DNA of 64,000 nucleotides, from NCBI RefSeq assembly GCF_023700005.1, contig NZ_JAMLJK010000001.1, positions 1,017,366-1,081,365 of the forward strand. Direction: 5' to 3'. This document shows positions 17,751 to 28,100 of the stretch, piece after piece (positions within the stretch are counted from its first letter, which is position 1; every line of letters begins with the position of its first letter). The translations under genes were made by a program, and so were the position numbers. The notes under the pieces were generated by a model. The model searched no databases. It saw only the letters and a program-made list of their open reading frames with translations, and had not been told where the DNA came from. The DNA comes from Larsenimonas rhizosphaerae. Lineage in GTDB: Bacteria > Pseudomonadota > Gammaproteobacteria > Pseudomonadales > Halomonadaceae.

Positions 17751-20219
17751 ATGACACACTGGACGTTATCCGACGATCCGCACGCAGAACGCGAAGCACA
17801 AAATTATGATAAACCGGTTCCCAGCCGGGAATACCTTTTGCAGCGCGTGACGCAGCATGAAAAACCCATCTCGGCCGACAGCATGAGCGATATGCTGGGG
17901 CTGGACGATGAAGATCAGCGTGAAGCCGTGCGCCGCCGTCTGATTGCAATGGACAGGGATGGTCAGCTCAAGAAGCAGCGTGACAATTCCTTCACGGCCA
18001 TTCCGCCGGAAGAAATCGTTGAGGGCCGCATCATCGGTCATCGGGACGGTATTGGCTTTCTGGTTCGTGATGACGGTGAAAAACCGGATCTGGTCATCCC
18101 ACCGCGCCAGATGCAGCGTGTATTCCATGGCGACCTGGTTCGTGCTCGCATCAGCGGTCGCGATCGTCGCGGGCGTGCCGAAGCCACCATCATGGCCGTA
18201 TTGACTCACAATACCCAGACGCTGGTAGGTGTCTATCGTGTGCGTGGGGCAGACCTGGGCGTGCTGGTGCCGGAAAACTCCCGTATCAGTCAGGACATCA
18301 TCATCCCGGCCGGTGCCGAAAACGGCGCAAGGGATGGCCAGATTGTCGAGGTTCGCCTGACCCAACATCCTGCCGTACGGGTCAAGCCCGAAGGCGAGGT
18401 GATCGAGGTCATGGGCGAACGTATGGACCCGGGGCTTGAGATCGATATCTCCATTCGCGAGCATGACCTTCCGGCTGTCTTCCCGCCGGAAGTGCATGAG
18501 CAGATTGCCGGCCTGACCGATCAGGTACTCGACAGTGACAAGGCCAATCGTGTCGATCTGCGTGACTGGCCTCTTGTCACCATCGACGGCGAAGATGCCA
18601 AGGATTTTGATGATGCGGTCTATGCCTGGAAGACCAAATCCGGCGGACTGAAACTGGTCGTCGCCATTGCTGACGTCTCCCACTATGTCCCTGTCGGGTC
18701 GGCGCTGGATCAGGAAGCCTATCAGCGTGGCAACTCCGTGTATTTCCCGGGACAGGTCATCCCGATGCTGCCGGAAGTGCTGTCCAATGGGCTATGCTCG
18801 CTCAACCCGAATGTCGACCGGTTGTGCATGGTCTGTGAGATGAATATCTCGAAACAGGGTGAGATCAGCCGCTACAAGTTCTACGAGGGCGTAATGCGCT
18901 CCCATGCCCGTCTGACCTATACCCAGGTCAGCGCGATGCTGGAGGCGCCGGACAGCGAGGACGGGAAGGCCCTTCGCAAGACTCATGCATCGCTGGTCAA
19001 GCCGCTTGAACAACTGCATGAGCTTTATAAAACGCTCCGTGAGGCCCGCAGTCAGCGAGGCGCCATCGATTTTGAAACGACGGAAACCCAGATCGTTTTC
19101 AATGATGACCGCAAGATTGACCGCATCGTGCCGCGCGAGCGTAACGAGGCGCACAAGCTGATCGAGGAGTGCATGCTGGCCGCCAACGTGGCAACGGCCC
19201 GGTTCCTTGACAAGCACAAGCTGTCTGCTCTTTACCGCGTTCACAGCAGTCCGAAAACCGAGCGTCTGCAGACATTCCGTACCTTCCTGGGCGAGCTTGG
19301 TCTCACGCTTGAAGGCGGCGAAAAACCGACGCCCGGCGATTTTCAGCAGTTACGGCAACTGATACAGGATCGTCCGGATGAAGACATCATCCAGACCATC
19401 ATGTTACGTACCATGAATCAGGCCACCTACACCCCGCACAACGAAGGGCACTTTGGTCTGGCCTACAAGGCCTATGCTCACTTCACCTCACCGATTCGTC
19501 GCTATCCGGATCTGCTGGTACACCGCGGGATTCGCGGTGTGATTCGCAGTGGCCAGGAAAGCAGTCACGTCGAGCGGGTTGAAGGGACGCCTGTTCAGCC
19601 GCTGGAAACCTGGTGTCCGTACGATTTCGAGCAGATGGTCGAACTGGGTGAGCACTGCTCCATGACCGAGCGCCGCGCAGATGAGGCAACTCGTGACGTA
19701 CAGGACTGGCTCAAGTGCGAGTTCATGTCAGACAAGGTGGGAGATGTCTTCAATGGCACTATCGCCTCCGTGACCCAGTTTGGTCTGTTTGTTCGACTGG
19801 ATGAGCACTTTGTTGAAGGGCTTGTGCATATTTCGTCACTGCCTTCCGACTACTACAACTACGAAGAAGCCCGTTATCAATTGAAGGGCGAGCGCAGTGG
19901 CCTGACGTATCGTCTGGGTGATGGCGTGGTTGTGCGTGTGGCGCGTGTGGACCTTGATGAGCGCAAGCTGGATTTCGAGCTGGCCGTGGCCGAGCCGACC
20001 TCCAGGCGCCGTAGCCGCAAGAAGTCCAGAGAGGCTGTTGCGGAGGCACCGGTGTCTGCTGCTGACAAGAAGGCCGATACCGGCAAGAAGCGAAAGTCCC
20101 GCCCCGGCAAGAAGGAGCGTGAGCGTCGCAAGAAACAACAGAGTGGCAAGAGTGAAGCCGGTGCTTCTTCTGTTGCCTCCGAGCGAAAGCGCAGTAAAAA
20201 GGATGCTCCCCGGTCGTGA
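17751..20219 (+). CDS. rnr: Ribonuclease R
   Basis: 3'-to-5' exoribonuclease that degrades structured RNA and takes part in rRNA quality control and tmRNA-linked decay. 822 residues: an N-terminal winged-helix region (SREYLLQRV), two cold-shock domains, and the RNB catalytic domain with the metal-binding DGEDAKDFDDAVY. An S1 domain follows (GDVFNGTIASVTQFGLFVRL), then a long Lys/Arg-rich tail. The frame extends upstream to 17628, but ATG 17751 has AAGGAAA and the usual N-terminus. Its last four bases overlap rlmB (GTGA). Confidence 0.96.
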   Translation: MTHWTLSDDPHAEREAQNYDKPVPSREYLLQRVTQHEKPISADSMSDMLGLDDEDQREAVRRRLIAMDRDGQLKKQRDNSFTAIPPEEIVEGRIIGHRDGIGFLVRDDGEKPDLVIPPRQMQRVFHGDLVRARISGRDRRGRAEATIMAVLTHNTQTLVGVYRVRGADLGVLVPENSRISQDIIIPAGAENGARDGQIVEVRLTQHPAVRVKPEGEVIEVMGERMDPGLEIDISIREHDLPAVFPPEVHEQIAGLTDQVLDSDKANRVDLRDWPLVTIDGEDAKDFDDAVYAWKTKSGGLKLVVAIADVSHYVPVGSALDQEAYQRGNSVYFPGQVIPMLPEVLSNGLCSLNPNVDRLCMVCEMNISKQGEISRYKFYEGVMRSHARLTYTQVSAMLEAPDSEDGKALRKTHASLVKPLEQLHELYKTLREARSQRGAIDFETTETQIVFNDDRKIDRIVPRERNEAHKLIEECMLAANVATARFLDKHKLSALYRVHSSPKTERLQTFRTFLGELGLTLEGGEKPTPGDFQQLRQLIQDRPDEDIIQTIMLRTMNQATYTPHNEGHFGLAYKAYAHFTSPIRRYPDLLVHRGIRGVIRSGQESSHVERVEGTPVQPLETWCPYDFEQMVELGEHCSMTERRADEATRDVQDWLKCEFMSDKVGDVFNGTIASVTQFGLFVRLDEHFVEGLVHISSLPSDYYNYEEARYQLKGERSGLTYRLGDGVVVRVARVDLDERKLDFELAVAEPTSRRRSRKKSREAVAEAPVSAADKKADTGKKRKSRPGKKERERRKKQQSGKSEAGASSVASERKRSKKDAPRS

Positions 20220-21025
20220 AGCAGAAGCCATCCAAACCCTATAAGGGCAAGAAACCATCCCGCAGCACCGGGCACCAGCCTGAAGGGCTGGACCCTGTGT
20301 TCGGACTTCATGCCGTTCAGGCACTTCTGGCAAACCAGCTTCCTGAAAAGGTATGGCTGCAGGAAGGTGAGGCAGAGCGTCGCCTTGCCGGTCTGGTTGA
20401 CACGCTCCAGGAGCGGGGTGTGCCGATCGAGTTTCAGCCGCGTCAGGAGCTGGACCGGTTGGCCGGCGGGGCTTCTCATCAGGGCGTAGTGGCCTTTTGT
20501 CCGCCACTGGCCTCCGAGGGCGAATCCCGTCTTTACTGGGAAGTAGAGCAGGCCGGTAACCAGGGGCTCTGGCTGGTACTTGATGGCGTTACCGATCCCC
20601 ATAACCTGGGCGCCTGTCTGCGAAGTGCCGATGCTGCCGGTGTACGTGGTGTTATTCTGCCGCGCGACAAGTCGGCACCACTGAACGGCGTGGTGCGCAA
20701 GGTGGCCTGCGGCGCCGCTGAGGTCATGCCGGTCTATCAGGTGGTCAACCTTTCCAGAACCCTGGCTAAAATGAAATCACTGGGCGTCTGGATCATCGGT
20801 ACTTCCGGTGATGCCGATAAGAGCATCTTTGATGCGGACTTCAATGCGCAGGTGGCATTGGTCATGGGCTCGGAAGGGCGCGGCATGCGCCGGTTGACCA
20901 GAGAGGCCTGCGACCACCTGGTCAAGCTGCCGATGCTGGGCAGCGTCTCCAGTCTGAATGTCTCGGTGGCGACCGGCATCTGCCTGTTTGAAGCCGTGCG
21001 CCAGCAGGGCATCTCCGTTTCCTGA
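20216..21025 (+). CDS. rlmB: 23S rRNA (guanosine-2251-2'-O)-methyltransferase
   Basis: SPOUT-class methyltransferase acting on the P-loop of 23S rRNA. 269 residues, longer than the E. coli enzyme by a basic N-terminal extension. The knot motifs are visible: DGVTDPHNLGACLRSADAAG, MGSEGRGMRRL and LPMLGSVSSLNVSVA. GTG start overlapping the rnr stop as GTGA implies translational coupling, the same rnr-rlmB pairing as in E. coli. Confidence 0.96.
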   Translation: MKQKPSKPYKGKKPSRSTGHQPEGLDPVFGLHAVQALLANQLPEKVWLQEGEAERRLAGLVDTLQERGVPIEFQPRQELDRLAGGASHQGVVAFCPPLASEGESRLYWEVEQAGNQGLWLVLDGVTDPHNLGACLRSADAAGVRGVILPRDKSAPLNGVVRKVACGAAEVMPVYQVVNLSRTLAKMKSLGVWIIGTSGDADKSIFDADFNAQVALVMGSEGRGMRRLTREACDHLVKLPMLGSVSSLNVSVATGICLFEAVRQQGISVS

Positions 21026-21026
21026 C

Positions 21027-21055
21027 TTGCAAGCGCCGGGCAGTGTCTTTACACT
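21027..21055 (+). promoter_or_regulatory. Candidate promoter of the rpsF operon
   Basis: TTGCAA, 17-base spacer, TACACT, lying right after rlmB and about 115 bases before rpsF. The same bases can also pair as an imperfect hairpin (GCCGG...CCGGC, 21036-21064), so a terminator remnant is the alternative reading. Confidence 0.5.
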
Positions 21056-21061
21056 TGTCCG

Positions 21062-21169
21062 GCTTTGCAAAGCCAGAGTCCCTCTTTTTTGCAGGCCTTC
21101 CGTTAACTCCTTGCTTTTCACGGCCACACGAAGGGCCGCCAAAAAGCTGTCAAACCGAAAGGAGACATC
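21062..21169 (+). promoter_or_regulatory. rpsF 5' leader with stem-loop, possible S6:S18 autoregulatory site
   Basis: An untranslated leader of roughly 100 bases contains CGGCC-ACACGAAG-GGCCG (21121-21138), followed by CCGAAAGGAGA as a strong ribosome site. In many bacteria the rpsF leader binds the S6:S18 dimer. I can see the position and a stem, but I have not matched the published consensus, so the assignment is tentative. Confidence 0.3.
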
Positions 21170-21598
21170 ATGCGTCATTACGAAATCGTGTTTATGGTCC
21201 ATCCGGATCAGAGCGAGCAGGTCCCCGCCATGATCGAGCGCTACACCAGCCTCGTGACCGAAAATGGTGGCACCGTGCATCGCCTCGAGGACTGGGGCCG
21301 TCGGCACCTGGCCTATCCGATCAACAAGATCCACAAGGCGCACTATGTTCTGATGAACATCGAGTGCACCAATGAGACGCTTGCCGAGATCGAGAATATC
21401 TTCCGTTTCAACGATGCGATCATCCGCAACATGGTCGTTCGCTGCAAGGAAGCCGTGACTGAAGCGTCCCCGATGATGAAGTCTGCTGACGACAAGGGTG
21501 CACGTCGTCGTGACGACCGTCCGCGTGACAACGCTGACTCCGATTCCGACGCCGACGCCGATCAGTCCGAAGAAAAGACTGAAACCGCCGCCAACTGA
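21170..21598 (+). CDS. rpsF: 30S ribosomal protein S6
   Basis: 142 residues. Core S6 fold with [28 protein letters not shown] and [13 protein letters not shown]. The tail after residue 105 is an Asp/Ser/Glu-rich acidic extension, comparable to the modified S6 tail of E. coli and consistent with a halophile. Preceded by AAAGGAGA. First gene of rpsF-rpsR-(membrane protein)-rplI. The primosomal priB that sits here in enterobacteria is absent. Confidence 0.98.
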   Translation: MRHYEIVFMVHPDQSEQVPAMIERYTSLVTENGGTVHRLEDWGRRHLAYPINKIHKAHYVLMNIECTNETLAEIENIFRFNDAIIRNMVVRCKEAVTEASPMMKSADDKGARRRDDRPRDNADSDSDADADQSEEKTETAAN

Positions 21599-21627
21599 TC
21601 GATTCATCACCTCTGGAGATTCATGAC

Positions 21628-21855
21628 ATGGCACGTTTTTTCCGTCGCCGCAAGTTCTGCCGCTTTACTGCCGAAGGCATAAAGTACATTGATTATAAAG
21701 ACCTCGACACACTGAAGTCCTACATCACCGAAACAGGCAAGATCGTTCCGAGCCGCATCACTGGTACGCGTGCGCGTTATCAGCGTCAGCTGGCTACTGC
21801 GATCAAGCGCTCTCGTTATCTGGCGCTGTTGCCGTACACCGATCGTCACCTGTAA
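21628..21855 (+). CDS. rpsR: 30S ribosomal protein S18
   Basis: 75 residues, complete: [17 protein letters not shown], the [17 protein letters not shown] core and a basic C-terminus. Binds S6 and the platform of the 30S subunit. Ribosome site TCTGGAG upstream. Follows rpsF by 29 bases. Confidence 0.98.
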   Translation: MARFFRRRKFCRFTAEGIKYIDYKDLDTLKSYITETGKIVPSRITGTRARYQRQLATAIKRSRYLALLPYTDRHL

Positions 21856-21867
21856 GTTTCGTTTCCA

Positions 21868-22719
21868 ATGGTTTCATTTGCACGCTGGGTCATGCGGGGG
21901 CCGCTTAACGCGACACTCGTAGCCTTTGCAGCCGGGCTGATGCCTTGGTTGTTCTGGCTTGGTGCGGCCATTTGCGCACTGGTGACCCTGCGTCGAGGGC
22001 TGGTAGCGGCATTGCCGGTATTGATCGGCGCTGCGCTGCCGCTGGGCTGGTGGTGGACGCAGGGGGACGCGGTTCCGCTGTCGACCCTGCTTCTGACTAC
22101 CCTGATGGCGGTGATCCTGCGCTCGCGTTCGGCCTGGGGAGATACCCTGATCAGTGCCAGTGTCGTTACCGGGGTGCTGATCAAACTGGGGGTCTTTGTT
22201 CCTCCCAACGCTGCAGCGATCATGACCGAGCTTCGCCATAACTCGGCCGAGCTTGGCAACATGCTGGATCATTATGCTCGTCAGGGTGTCTCTGTCGAGC
22301 AGCTGTCGGGCATGGTCATGGGGTCAGTCATCGGCATGGTCGTGATGCTTGCCTCCATTGCCTGTCTTGCGCTGGCCCGTGGCTGGCAGGCCGGGCTTTA
22401 CAACCCGGGCGGGCTTCGTGAGGAATTCCACGGGTTCAGACTGAGCCCTGCACAGCTCGGGCTATTGCTGGCTGTCAGCGTGGTCGGCTTTTTGATCGGC
22501 TTTCCGGCGCTGGTGCTGGTGACATGGATTCCGCTGCTGATTGCCGGTATTGCCCTCATGCACGGCATCATTGGATTGAAAGGGATGAGTGGGCTATGGC
22601 TGGTGGGGTTTTATGCCCTGTTACTGACCGCCTGGCCCGCTATTGTGATTGTGATACTGCTGGCCCTGGCCGATAGTGTGCTTAATATCAGAAGCCGCCT
22701 GGCCCGCAGTCAACATTAA
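21868..22719 (+). CDS. YybS-like (DUF2232) multi-pass membrane protein
   Basis: 283 residues with about eight hydrophobic segments spread over the whole length and almost no soluble loops; the longest polar stretch is around 115-140. The position between rpsR and rplI is where several gammaproteobacteria carry a DUF2232/YybS-like protein, and the hydropathy fits. Starts 12 bases after rpsR. No function can be read from the sequence; a transporter-like or envelope role is only a guess. Confidence 0.75.
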   Translation: MVSFARWVMRGPLNATLVAFAAGLMPWLFWLGAAICALVTLRRGLVAALPVLIGAALPLGWWWTQGDAVPLSTLLLTTLMAVILRSRSAWGDTLISASVVTGVLIKLGVFVPPNAAAIMTELRHNSAELGNMLDHYARQGVSVEQLSGMVMGSVIGMVVMLASIACLALARGWQAGLYNPGGLREEFHGFRLSPAQLGLLLAVSVVGFLIGFPALVLVTWIPLLIAGIALMHGIIGLKGMSGLWLVGFYALLLTAWPAIVIVILLALADSVLNIRSRLARSQH

Positions 22720-22732
22720 AGAGGTCTACGAG

Positions 22733-23179
22733 ATGGAAGTTATTCTGCTCGACAAGCTGGGCAAGCTCGGCGGACTGGGTGACAAGGTCACCGTCAAAGC
22801 CGGCTATGGCCGCAACTACCTGGTTCCTTATGGCCTGGCCGTACCGGCAACCAGCGATAACGTCACCATGTTCGAAGCGCGTCGTGCCGAACTCGAGCGC
22901 GAAGCGTCCGAGCGTCAGTCCACCGCTGAAGCACGTGCCGAACAGCTGTCTGAAATCGAACTGTCCCTGGTCGCCAAGGCTGGCGAAGAAGGCAAGCTGT
23001 TCGGTTCAATCGGCCCGCGTGACCTAGCTGAAGCACTGGTTCAATCCGGTATCGACGTCGCCAAGAGCGAAGTTCGCATGCCTGAAGGTCCGCTGCGTCA
23101 GACTGGCGAATATGACATTGATCTTCAGCTTCACTCTGAAGTCACTGCCAGCATTCGTGTGGTTGTGGTTGCTGAATAA
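22733..23179 (+). CDS. rplI: 50S ribosomal protein L9
   Basis: 148 residues, complete: the RNA-binding N-terminal domain [17 protein letters not shown] with [12 protein letters not shown], a long connecting helix rich in Glu/Arg, and the C-terminal domain. Start fixed by TTAAAGAGG upstream of ATG 22733; the open frame from 22676 overlaps the previous gene and is not used. Last gene of the operon. Confidence 0.98.
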   Translation: MEVILLDKLGKLGGLGDKVTVKAGYGRNYLVPYGLAVPATSDNVTMFEARRAELEREASERQSTAEARAEQLSEIELSLVAKAGEEGKLFGSIGPRDLAEALVQSGIDVAKSEVRMPEGPLRQTGEYDIDLQLHSEVTASIRVVVVAE

Positions 23180-23198
23180 GCAGCCTGCAGCATGAAAG

Positions 23199-23228
23199 GG
23201 GCACGGCGTTTACGCCGTGCCTTTTTTT
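23199..23228 (+). terminator. Rho-independent terminator of the rpsF operon
   Basis: GGCACGGCG-TTTA-CGCCGTGCC followed by seven T, 20 bases after rplI. Confidence 0.93.
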
Positions 23229-23307
23229 ATGTCCGGCAGGCGGGCGTCCCCGCGGGGCGCTCCGCATTTGATATGCTGCCCTCTGGTTTTTCCTTCCGTG
23301 ATAGACA

Positions 23308-24699
23308 ATGGCCATGAACGATACCGCAATGACTGATCAGGAAACCTCCGGCATCAAGGTGCCCCCCAATTCGCTTGAAGCCGAACAGTCCGTACTGGGC
23401 GGGTTAATGCTGGATAACAGTGCCTGGGATACGGTTTCCGAATTGCTGATTGCCGATGACTTCTATCGTTTCGAGCATCGCTTTATCTTCAATGCAATGA
23501 CGCGACTGGCCGAGGAAAGTCGGCCTCTGGACGCAATCACCCTGTCCGAATCGCTTGAATCCCATGATCAGCTGAGCAAGGTAGGTGGCCTGTCCTATCT
23601 GGCCGAGCTGGCACGTAATACGCCGTCGGCCAGCAATATCAGAGCCTATGCCGATATCGTTCGCGAGCGTGCAACGCTTCGCAAGCTGATTCAATCTGCC
23701 AACCAGATCGCAGAAGGAGCGTTCAATCCGCAGGGCAAGACCGCCGATGAACTGGTGAATGAAGCCGAGCGGCTGGTGTTCCAGATCGCCGAATCCCGGC
23801 CCAAGTTCGGTGGGCCGATCGGCATGAGCCAGCTGCTGACCCGTGCGGTGGACCGGATAGATGAGCTGTTCAGCCTCAAGGGGACGATGACGGGCATTTC
23901 AACCGGGTTTCGCGATCTGGACGAGATGACCTCCGGTCTGCAGCCCTCGGATCTGGTGATCGTGGCCGGGCGGCCTTCCATGGGTAAAACCACCTTTGCC
24001 ATGAACCTGGTCGAGCATGCGGTTGTCAGCGGTGACAAGGCCGTCGCTGTCTTCTCCATGGAAATGCCGGCGGATCAGCTGATGCTGCGCATGGTGTCAT
24101 CGCTGGGTCGTATCGATCAGACCCGCGTGCGGACTGGACAGCTTGAAGACGAAGACTGGCCCAGGCTGACTTCGGCGGTCAATCTGCTGAAGGACAAGCA
24201 GTTGTATGTTGATGACACGCCTGCGCTGTCACCCAACGAGATGCGGGCCAGGGTGAGGCGGCTGGCCCGTGAAGCCGACGGCATCGGTCTGATCATGATC
24301 GATTACCTGCAGTTGATGCAGGTGCCAGGGTTGTCTGAAAACCGGACGGCCGAAATTTCTGAAATTTCCCGCTCGCTCAAGGGGCTGGCCAAGGAGTTTC
24401 AGTGCCCTGTGGTGGCACTGTCACAGCTTAACCGCTCTCTGGAGCAGCGCCCCAACAAGCGGCCGGTCATGTCGGATCTGCGTGAGTCCGGCGCGATCGA
24501 GCAGGATGCCGATGTCATTGCCTTTGTCTACCGTGATGAGGTTTACAACAAGGACAATCCGGACAACAAGGGGCTTGCCGAGCTGATTATCGGCAAGCAG
24601 CGTAATGGCCCGATCGGGACGGTGCATATGGCCTTTATAGGCAAGTATACCCGGTTCGAGGATCTGGCCCCCGGCAGTTATGGTGACTTTGCGGAATAG
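23308..24699 (+). CDS. dnaB: Replicative DNA helicase
   Basis: Hexameric 5'-3' helicase of the replisome. 463 residues: N-terminal primase-interacting domain (PPNSLEAEQSVLGGLMLD), linker helix, and RecA-like motor with Walker A GRPSMGKTTFAMNL and Walker B IGLIMIDYLQLMQV. The C-terminal part contains LRESGAIEQDADVI. The length is standard with no intein. In-frame ATG codons at 23308 and 23314 are both possible starts. Confidence 0.98.
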   Translation: MAMNDTAMTDQETSGIKVPPNSLEAEQSVLGGLMLDNSAWDTVSELLIADDFYRFEHRFIFNAMTRLAEESRPLDAITLSESLESHDQLSKVGGLSYLAELARNTPSASNIRAYADIVRERATLRKLIQSANQIAEGAFNPQGKTADELVNEAERLVFQIAESRPKFGGPIGMSQLLTRAVDRIDELFSLKGTMTGISTGFRDLDEMTSGLQPSDLVIVAGRPSMGKTTFAMNLVEHAVVSGDKAVAVFSMEMPADQLMLRMVSSLGRIDQTRVRTGQLEDEDWPRLTSAVNLLKDKQLYVDDTPALSPNEMRARVRRLAREADGIGLIMIDYLQLMQVPGLSENRTAEISEISRSLKGLAKEFQCPVVALSQLNRSLEQRPNKRPVMSDLRESGAIEQDADVIAFVYRDEVYNKDNPDNKGLAELIIGKQRNGPIGTVHMAFIGKYTRFEDLAPGSYGDFAE

Positions 24700-24771
24700 G
24701 CTGGCACCTCTGCCTTTAGACAATCCGCCGGGCTGATATAATGCGCGGCCTGGCACAGATGAGGAGACAAC

Positions 24772-25065
24772 ATGGCTGGTTTTAGAGGGCGCGGTCCGCG
24801 CCAACCCAAACCTGAGGCCCGAGGTACGCTTGAGCACCTGGAGCGTGAGGGCCCCTTCAAGGAATGGCTCGGCATGCCCGACCTTTACCGTTACACCCTG
24901 ACGGTCAACGGTGAAACCTACAGCCATCAGGTGGAGGATACCGAGCTTGCGGTCAAGGAAGGAGATTACGTTGTCTTCCGTTACAAGGAGACCAAGGCCG
25001 GACGCTGGATCGAGCGGCGTTCGCTCGGGGTCGCCATCGACCCGGCAACGTTTAATCGAGAATGA
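24772..25065 (+). CDS. Hypothetical 97-residue protein
   Basis: Small soluble protein I do not recognise. It starts with a basic, Gly/Arg/Pro-rich segment (MAGFRGRGPRQPKPE). A compact beta-rich part follows, with YRYTLTVNGETYSHQV and GDYVVFRYKETKAGRWIERR. GATGAGGAG upstream gives a strong ribosome site and an intrinsic terminator follows, so it is very likely a real, independently ended gene. A TATAAT at 24736-24741 could be its own -10. It lies between dnaB and the Fur-box NRPS and may be lineage-restricted. Confidence 0.75.
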   Translation: MAGFRGRGPRQPKPEARGTLEHLEREGPFKEWLGMPDLYRYTLTVNGETYSHQVEDTELAVKEGDYVVFRYKETKAGRWIERRSLGVAIDPATFNRE

Positions 25066-25078
25066 TGAAAATACACAG

Positions 25079-25106
25079 GGCGCTGCATTGGCAGCGCTTT
25101 TTTTTG
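25079..25106 (+). terminator. Rho-independent terminator after the 97-residue gene
   Basis: GCGCTGC-ATTG-GCAGCGC followed by eight T. It separates the small gene from the Fur-regulated NRPS gene. Confidence 0.93.
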
Positions 25107-25137
25107 GTCTGAATATCACTCGGTACTTGTATTGCAC

Positions 25138-25155
25138 ATGATAACGATTATCATT
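25138..25155 (+). promoter_or_regulatory. Fur box (iron-responsive operator)
   Basis: ATGATAA-CGA-TTATCAT, a perfect 7-3-7 inverted repeat that matches the classical GATAATGATAATCATTATC operator at most positions. It lies about 35 bases before the NRPS start, where bound Fur-Fe(II) would block transcription. Predicts induction of the NRPS under iron limitation. Confidence 0.9.
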
Positions 25156-25189
25156 TTGTTTTCTGATGATTATCGAATGGAGTCGTGTG

Positions 25190-28100
25190 ATGTCCTCGTC
25201 GTTTTCCTGTCCCTTGAGTAGTGCCCAGGCCGGCATCTGGTACGCTCAACAAATGAGCGGGTCGCTCACGACATATACGACCGCCCAATGTGTACGCCTG
25301 ACCGGTCATGTGGACGTGGCACGATTGAGGGACAGCATCTGTCGGATGATCAGCGAGGCTCCCTCATTGACAGCGCGCGTTGAACTGACCCGGGAAGGGC
25401 TTCGTCAGTCGTGGGTACCTGATCATGTCCCCTGTGTCGAGAGGGTGGATTTACAACAGGAGATTGATCCGGCAGCAGCGGCCCAACGCTGGAAGGATGC
25501 GGTACTGGCGCGGGGCATTGATCCGACTACTGGCGTGTTGTATCGCTTCGCGCTGCTTGAAGTCTCGGCGGAACGTGTGGACTGGTTCATGGCCATCCAT
25601 CATCTGGCGGCCGATGCCTATGCGTATAGCTTGCTGCAGCGTCGTGCCTGCGAGTTGTATTGTGCAGCATTGTCCGGCCAGCCTTCCCCGGAGGCATGGT
25701 TTGCGCCAGTGACTTCCATGGTAGATGAGGAGATGGTCTATCAGGACAGTACTGCGTTCACGGTAGACCGGGCATACTGGACTGAACGATTCAGCGATGA
25801 TCCTGACCCCGTCAGCCTGACCGATAGCACCGCCATGGCCGCTGCGCGCTCCCTTCGGCGTGAAATCCGGCTGGATAGTGCCGTGATCGACGTACTGACC
25901 CGGTGGTCGCACGAACGCAGGCTGCATCCGGCAGAGGCCTTCGTGGCTGCCGTCGGGGCATATGTCAGTCGCTTTACCCGCTTGCGGGACATTACGCTCG
26001 GGTTTCCCATGATGGGCCGAATGCAGGGGGCTTCACTTCGAGTGCCCACCACCCAGGTCAATGTGCTGCCGCTGCGGCTGCCTCTCGGCCCCGAGCATAC
26101 ACCAACCCAGTGGGCAGAGCGTGCCCGTGGTGAGCTGTCCGGGCTGCGTCGCCATCAGCGATACCGCCATGAAGCCCTGCAGCGAGACCTTGAGCGCCGA
26201 CCGGGCGCGCGCTCCCTGTTTGGCCCTCAGGTCAATGTCATGCCATTTTCATCTCCCGATTGGCCGGACTGCGACGCCAGTATTGATCATCTCGTCGCGG
26301 GACCTGAGCACGATATTTCCTTTTATCTGCACTGGGATGGAATAGCCGGGCAGGCCAAACTGGCCGTTGAAGCCAACCCGAATCGCTATACCACGGTTAC
26401 CCTGAGGCGCCATCTGAAGCGACTTCTGGCCTGGGTTGATACCTTCTGTTGCCACCCGGAGACGCCGTTATTCACGCTGCCACTGTTGCTTTCCGAGGAG
26501 CGTGCCGAGCTTTCGCGCTGGAATACGACCGAACACCCTGTCGAGACGACGGATCTGGCCACGTTATTCGAGCGTCAGGCACGACTCACGCCGGAAAGTA
26601 TTGCGCTGGTGGATGATGCCGGGGCATGTGATTATCGAATGCTCAATGAGCAGGCCAATCAGCTGGCACACTGGCTGACGGCATCCGGGGTGCAGCCCGG
26701 TGATATTGTCGGTATCGCGGTACCTCGCTCGATATACCTTGAGGTAGCGCTGCTGGCGACCCAGAAGCTGGGGGCGGCGTTCATGCCATTATCAAGTGAT
26801 TACCCGGTGGCGCGCCTTGCCTATATGATCGAACAGGCCCGGCCATCGTTGATCATCAGTGTTACATCCGAGCGGAGTCTGTTACCGGATACGGACGTTA
26901 CTGTCATCATGCTCGACAGTGATGAGGGGCAGGAGACGCTGACCCGAATGCAGCTCGACAATCCGGATGCCTCCGTGCGAGAGCCAACAGCGCTTTCCTA
27001 TGTGCTGTTTACCTCCGGCTCTACCGGCAAGCCCAAGGGGGTGATGATAGAGCACCAGGCGATCGTGAATCGGCTGCTGTGGATGCAGGCCACCTATCCG
27101 CTGGATGCTACCGACCGGGTACTTCAGAAGACGCCTGCCGGATTTGATGTGTCGGTCTGGGAATTCTTCTGGCCCTTGCTGGCCGGTGCCACGCTGGTCA
27201 TGGCACGTCCGGGAGGGCACAAGGACCCCTGGTATCTGGCCGAGACGATTCAGTCCCGGAAAATTACTACCCTGCACTTTGTACCTTCCATGCTGCAGGC
27301 TTTTCTTGACCAGGCACCGGTCGCTGATTGCACGACATTGCGTCGCGTCTTCTGTAGTGGCGAGGCGCTGATGACATCAAGTCAGGTGCAGCTGCACGAG
27401 GCGCTGCCACAGGTTGAGCTTCACAATCTTTATGGACCAACAGAAGCGGCCATCGACGTTTCCAGCTGGCAGTGTGACCGTGATGATCAGCGCGCCAGCC
27501 TGCCGATCGGCCGCCCCATCTGGAACACTACACTGCATGTTCTTGATGAACAGCGTGCTCAGGTACCGATTGGTGCGACGGGTGAGCTTTATATCGGCGG
27601 CATGAATCTGGCACGCGGATACCTGTACCGGGAGGATCTCACGCTGGCCCGTTTTATCACGCATCCTCTGGGCGGCGAGGGAGGGCGTCTCTATGCCACA
27701 GGCGATCTGGCACGCTGGAATGATGAAGGTGCCATAGAATATCTCGGCCGGCTCGACGGACAGGTCAAGTTGCGCGGGCAGCGTATCGAACTTGATGAGA
27801 TCAGTGCGGCATTGAACAGGGTCGAGGGCGTCCAGCAGTCCGCGGTGACGGTGGTAACCAGTCATGGTGATCCGGTACTGGTAGGATATGTCGTGCCGGA
27901 ACCTCACGCCGACCTTGCCTTGCAGTCACTTCGAGGCAGCCTGGCGCTGGAGTTGCCGAGTTATATGGTGCCTCAGCATTTCTGCATTCTGACAGCGCTG
28001 CCGCTGACGGATAATGGCAAGCTGGACCGTCGAGCACTGCCCATGCCAACGTTTTCCGGGGCGGAGCATTACCGGGCACCTCGCACTGAAGAGGAAAGGC

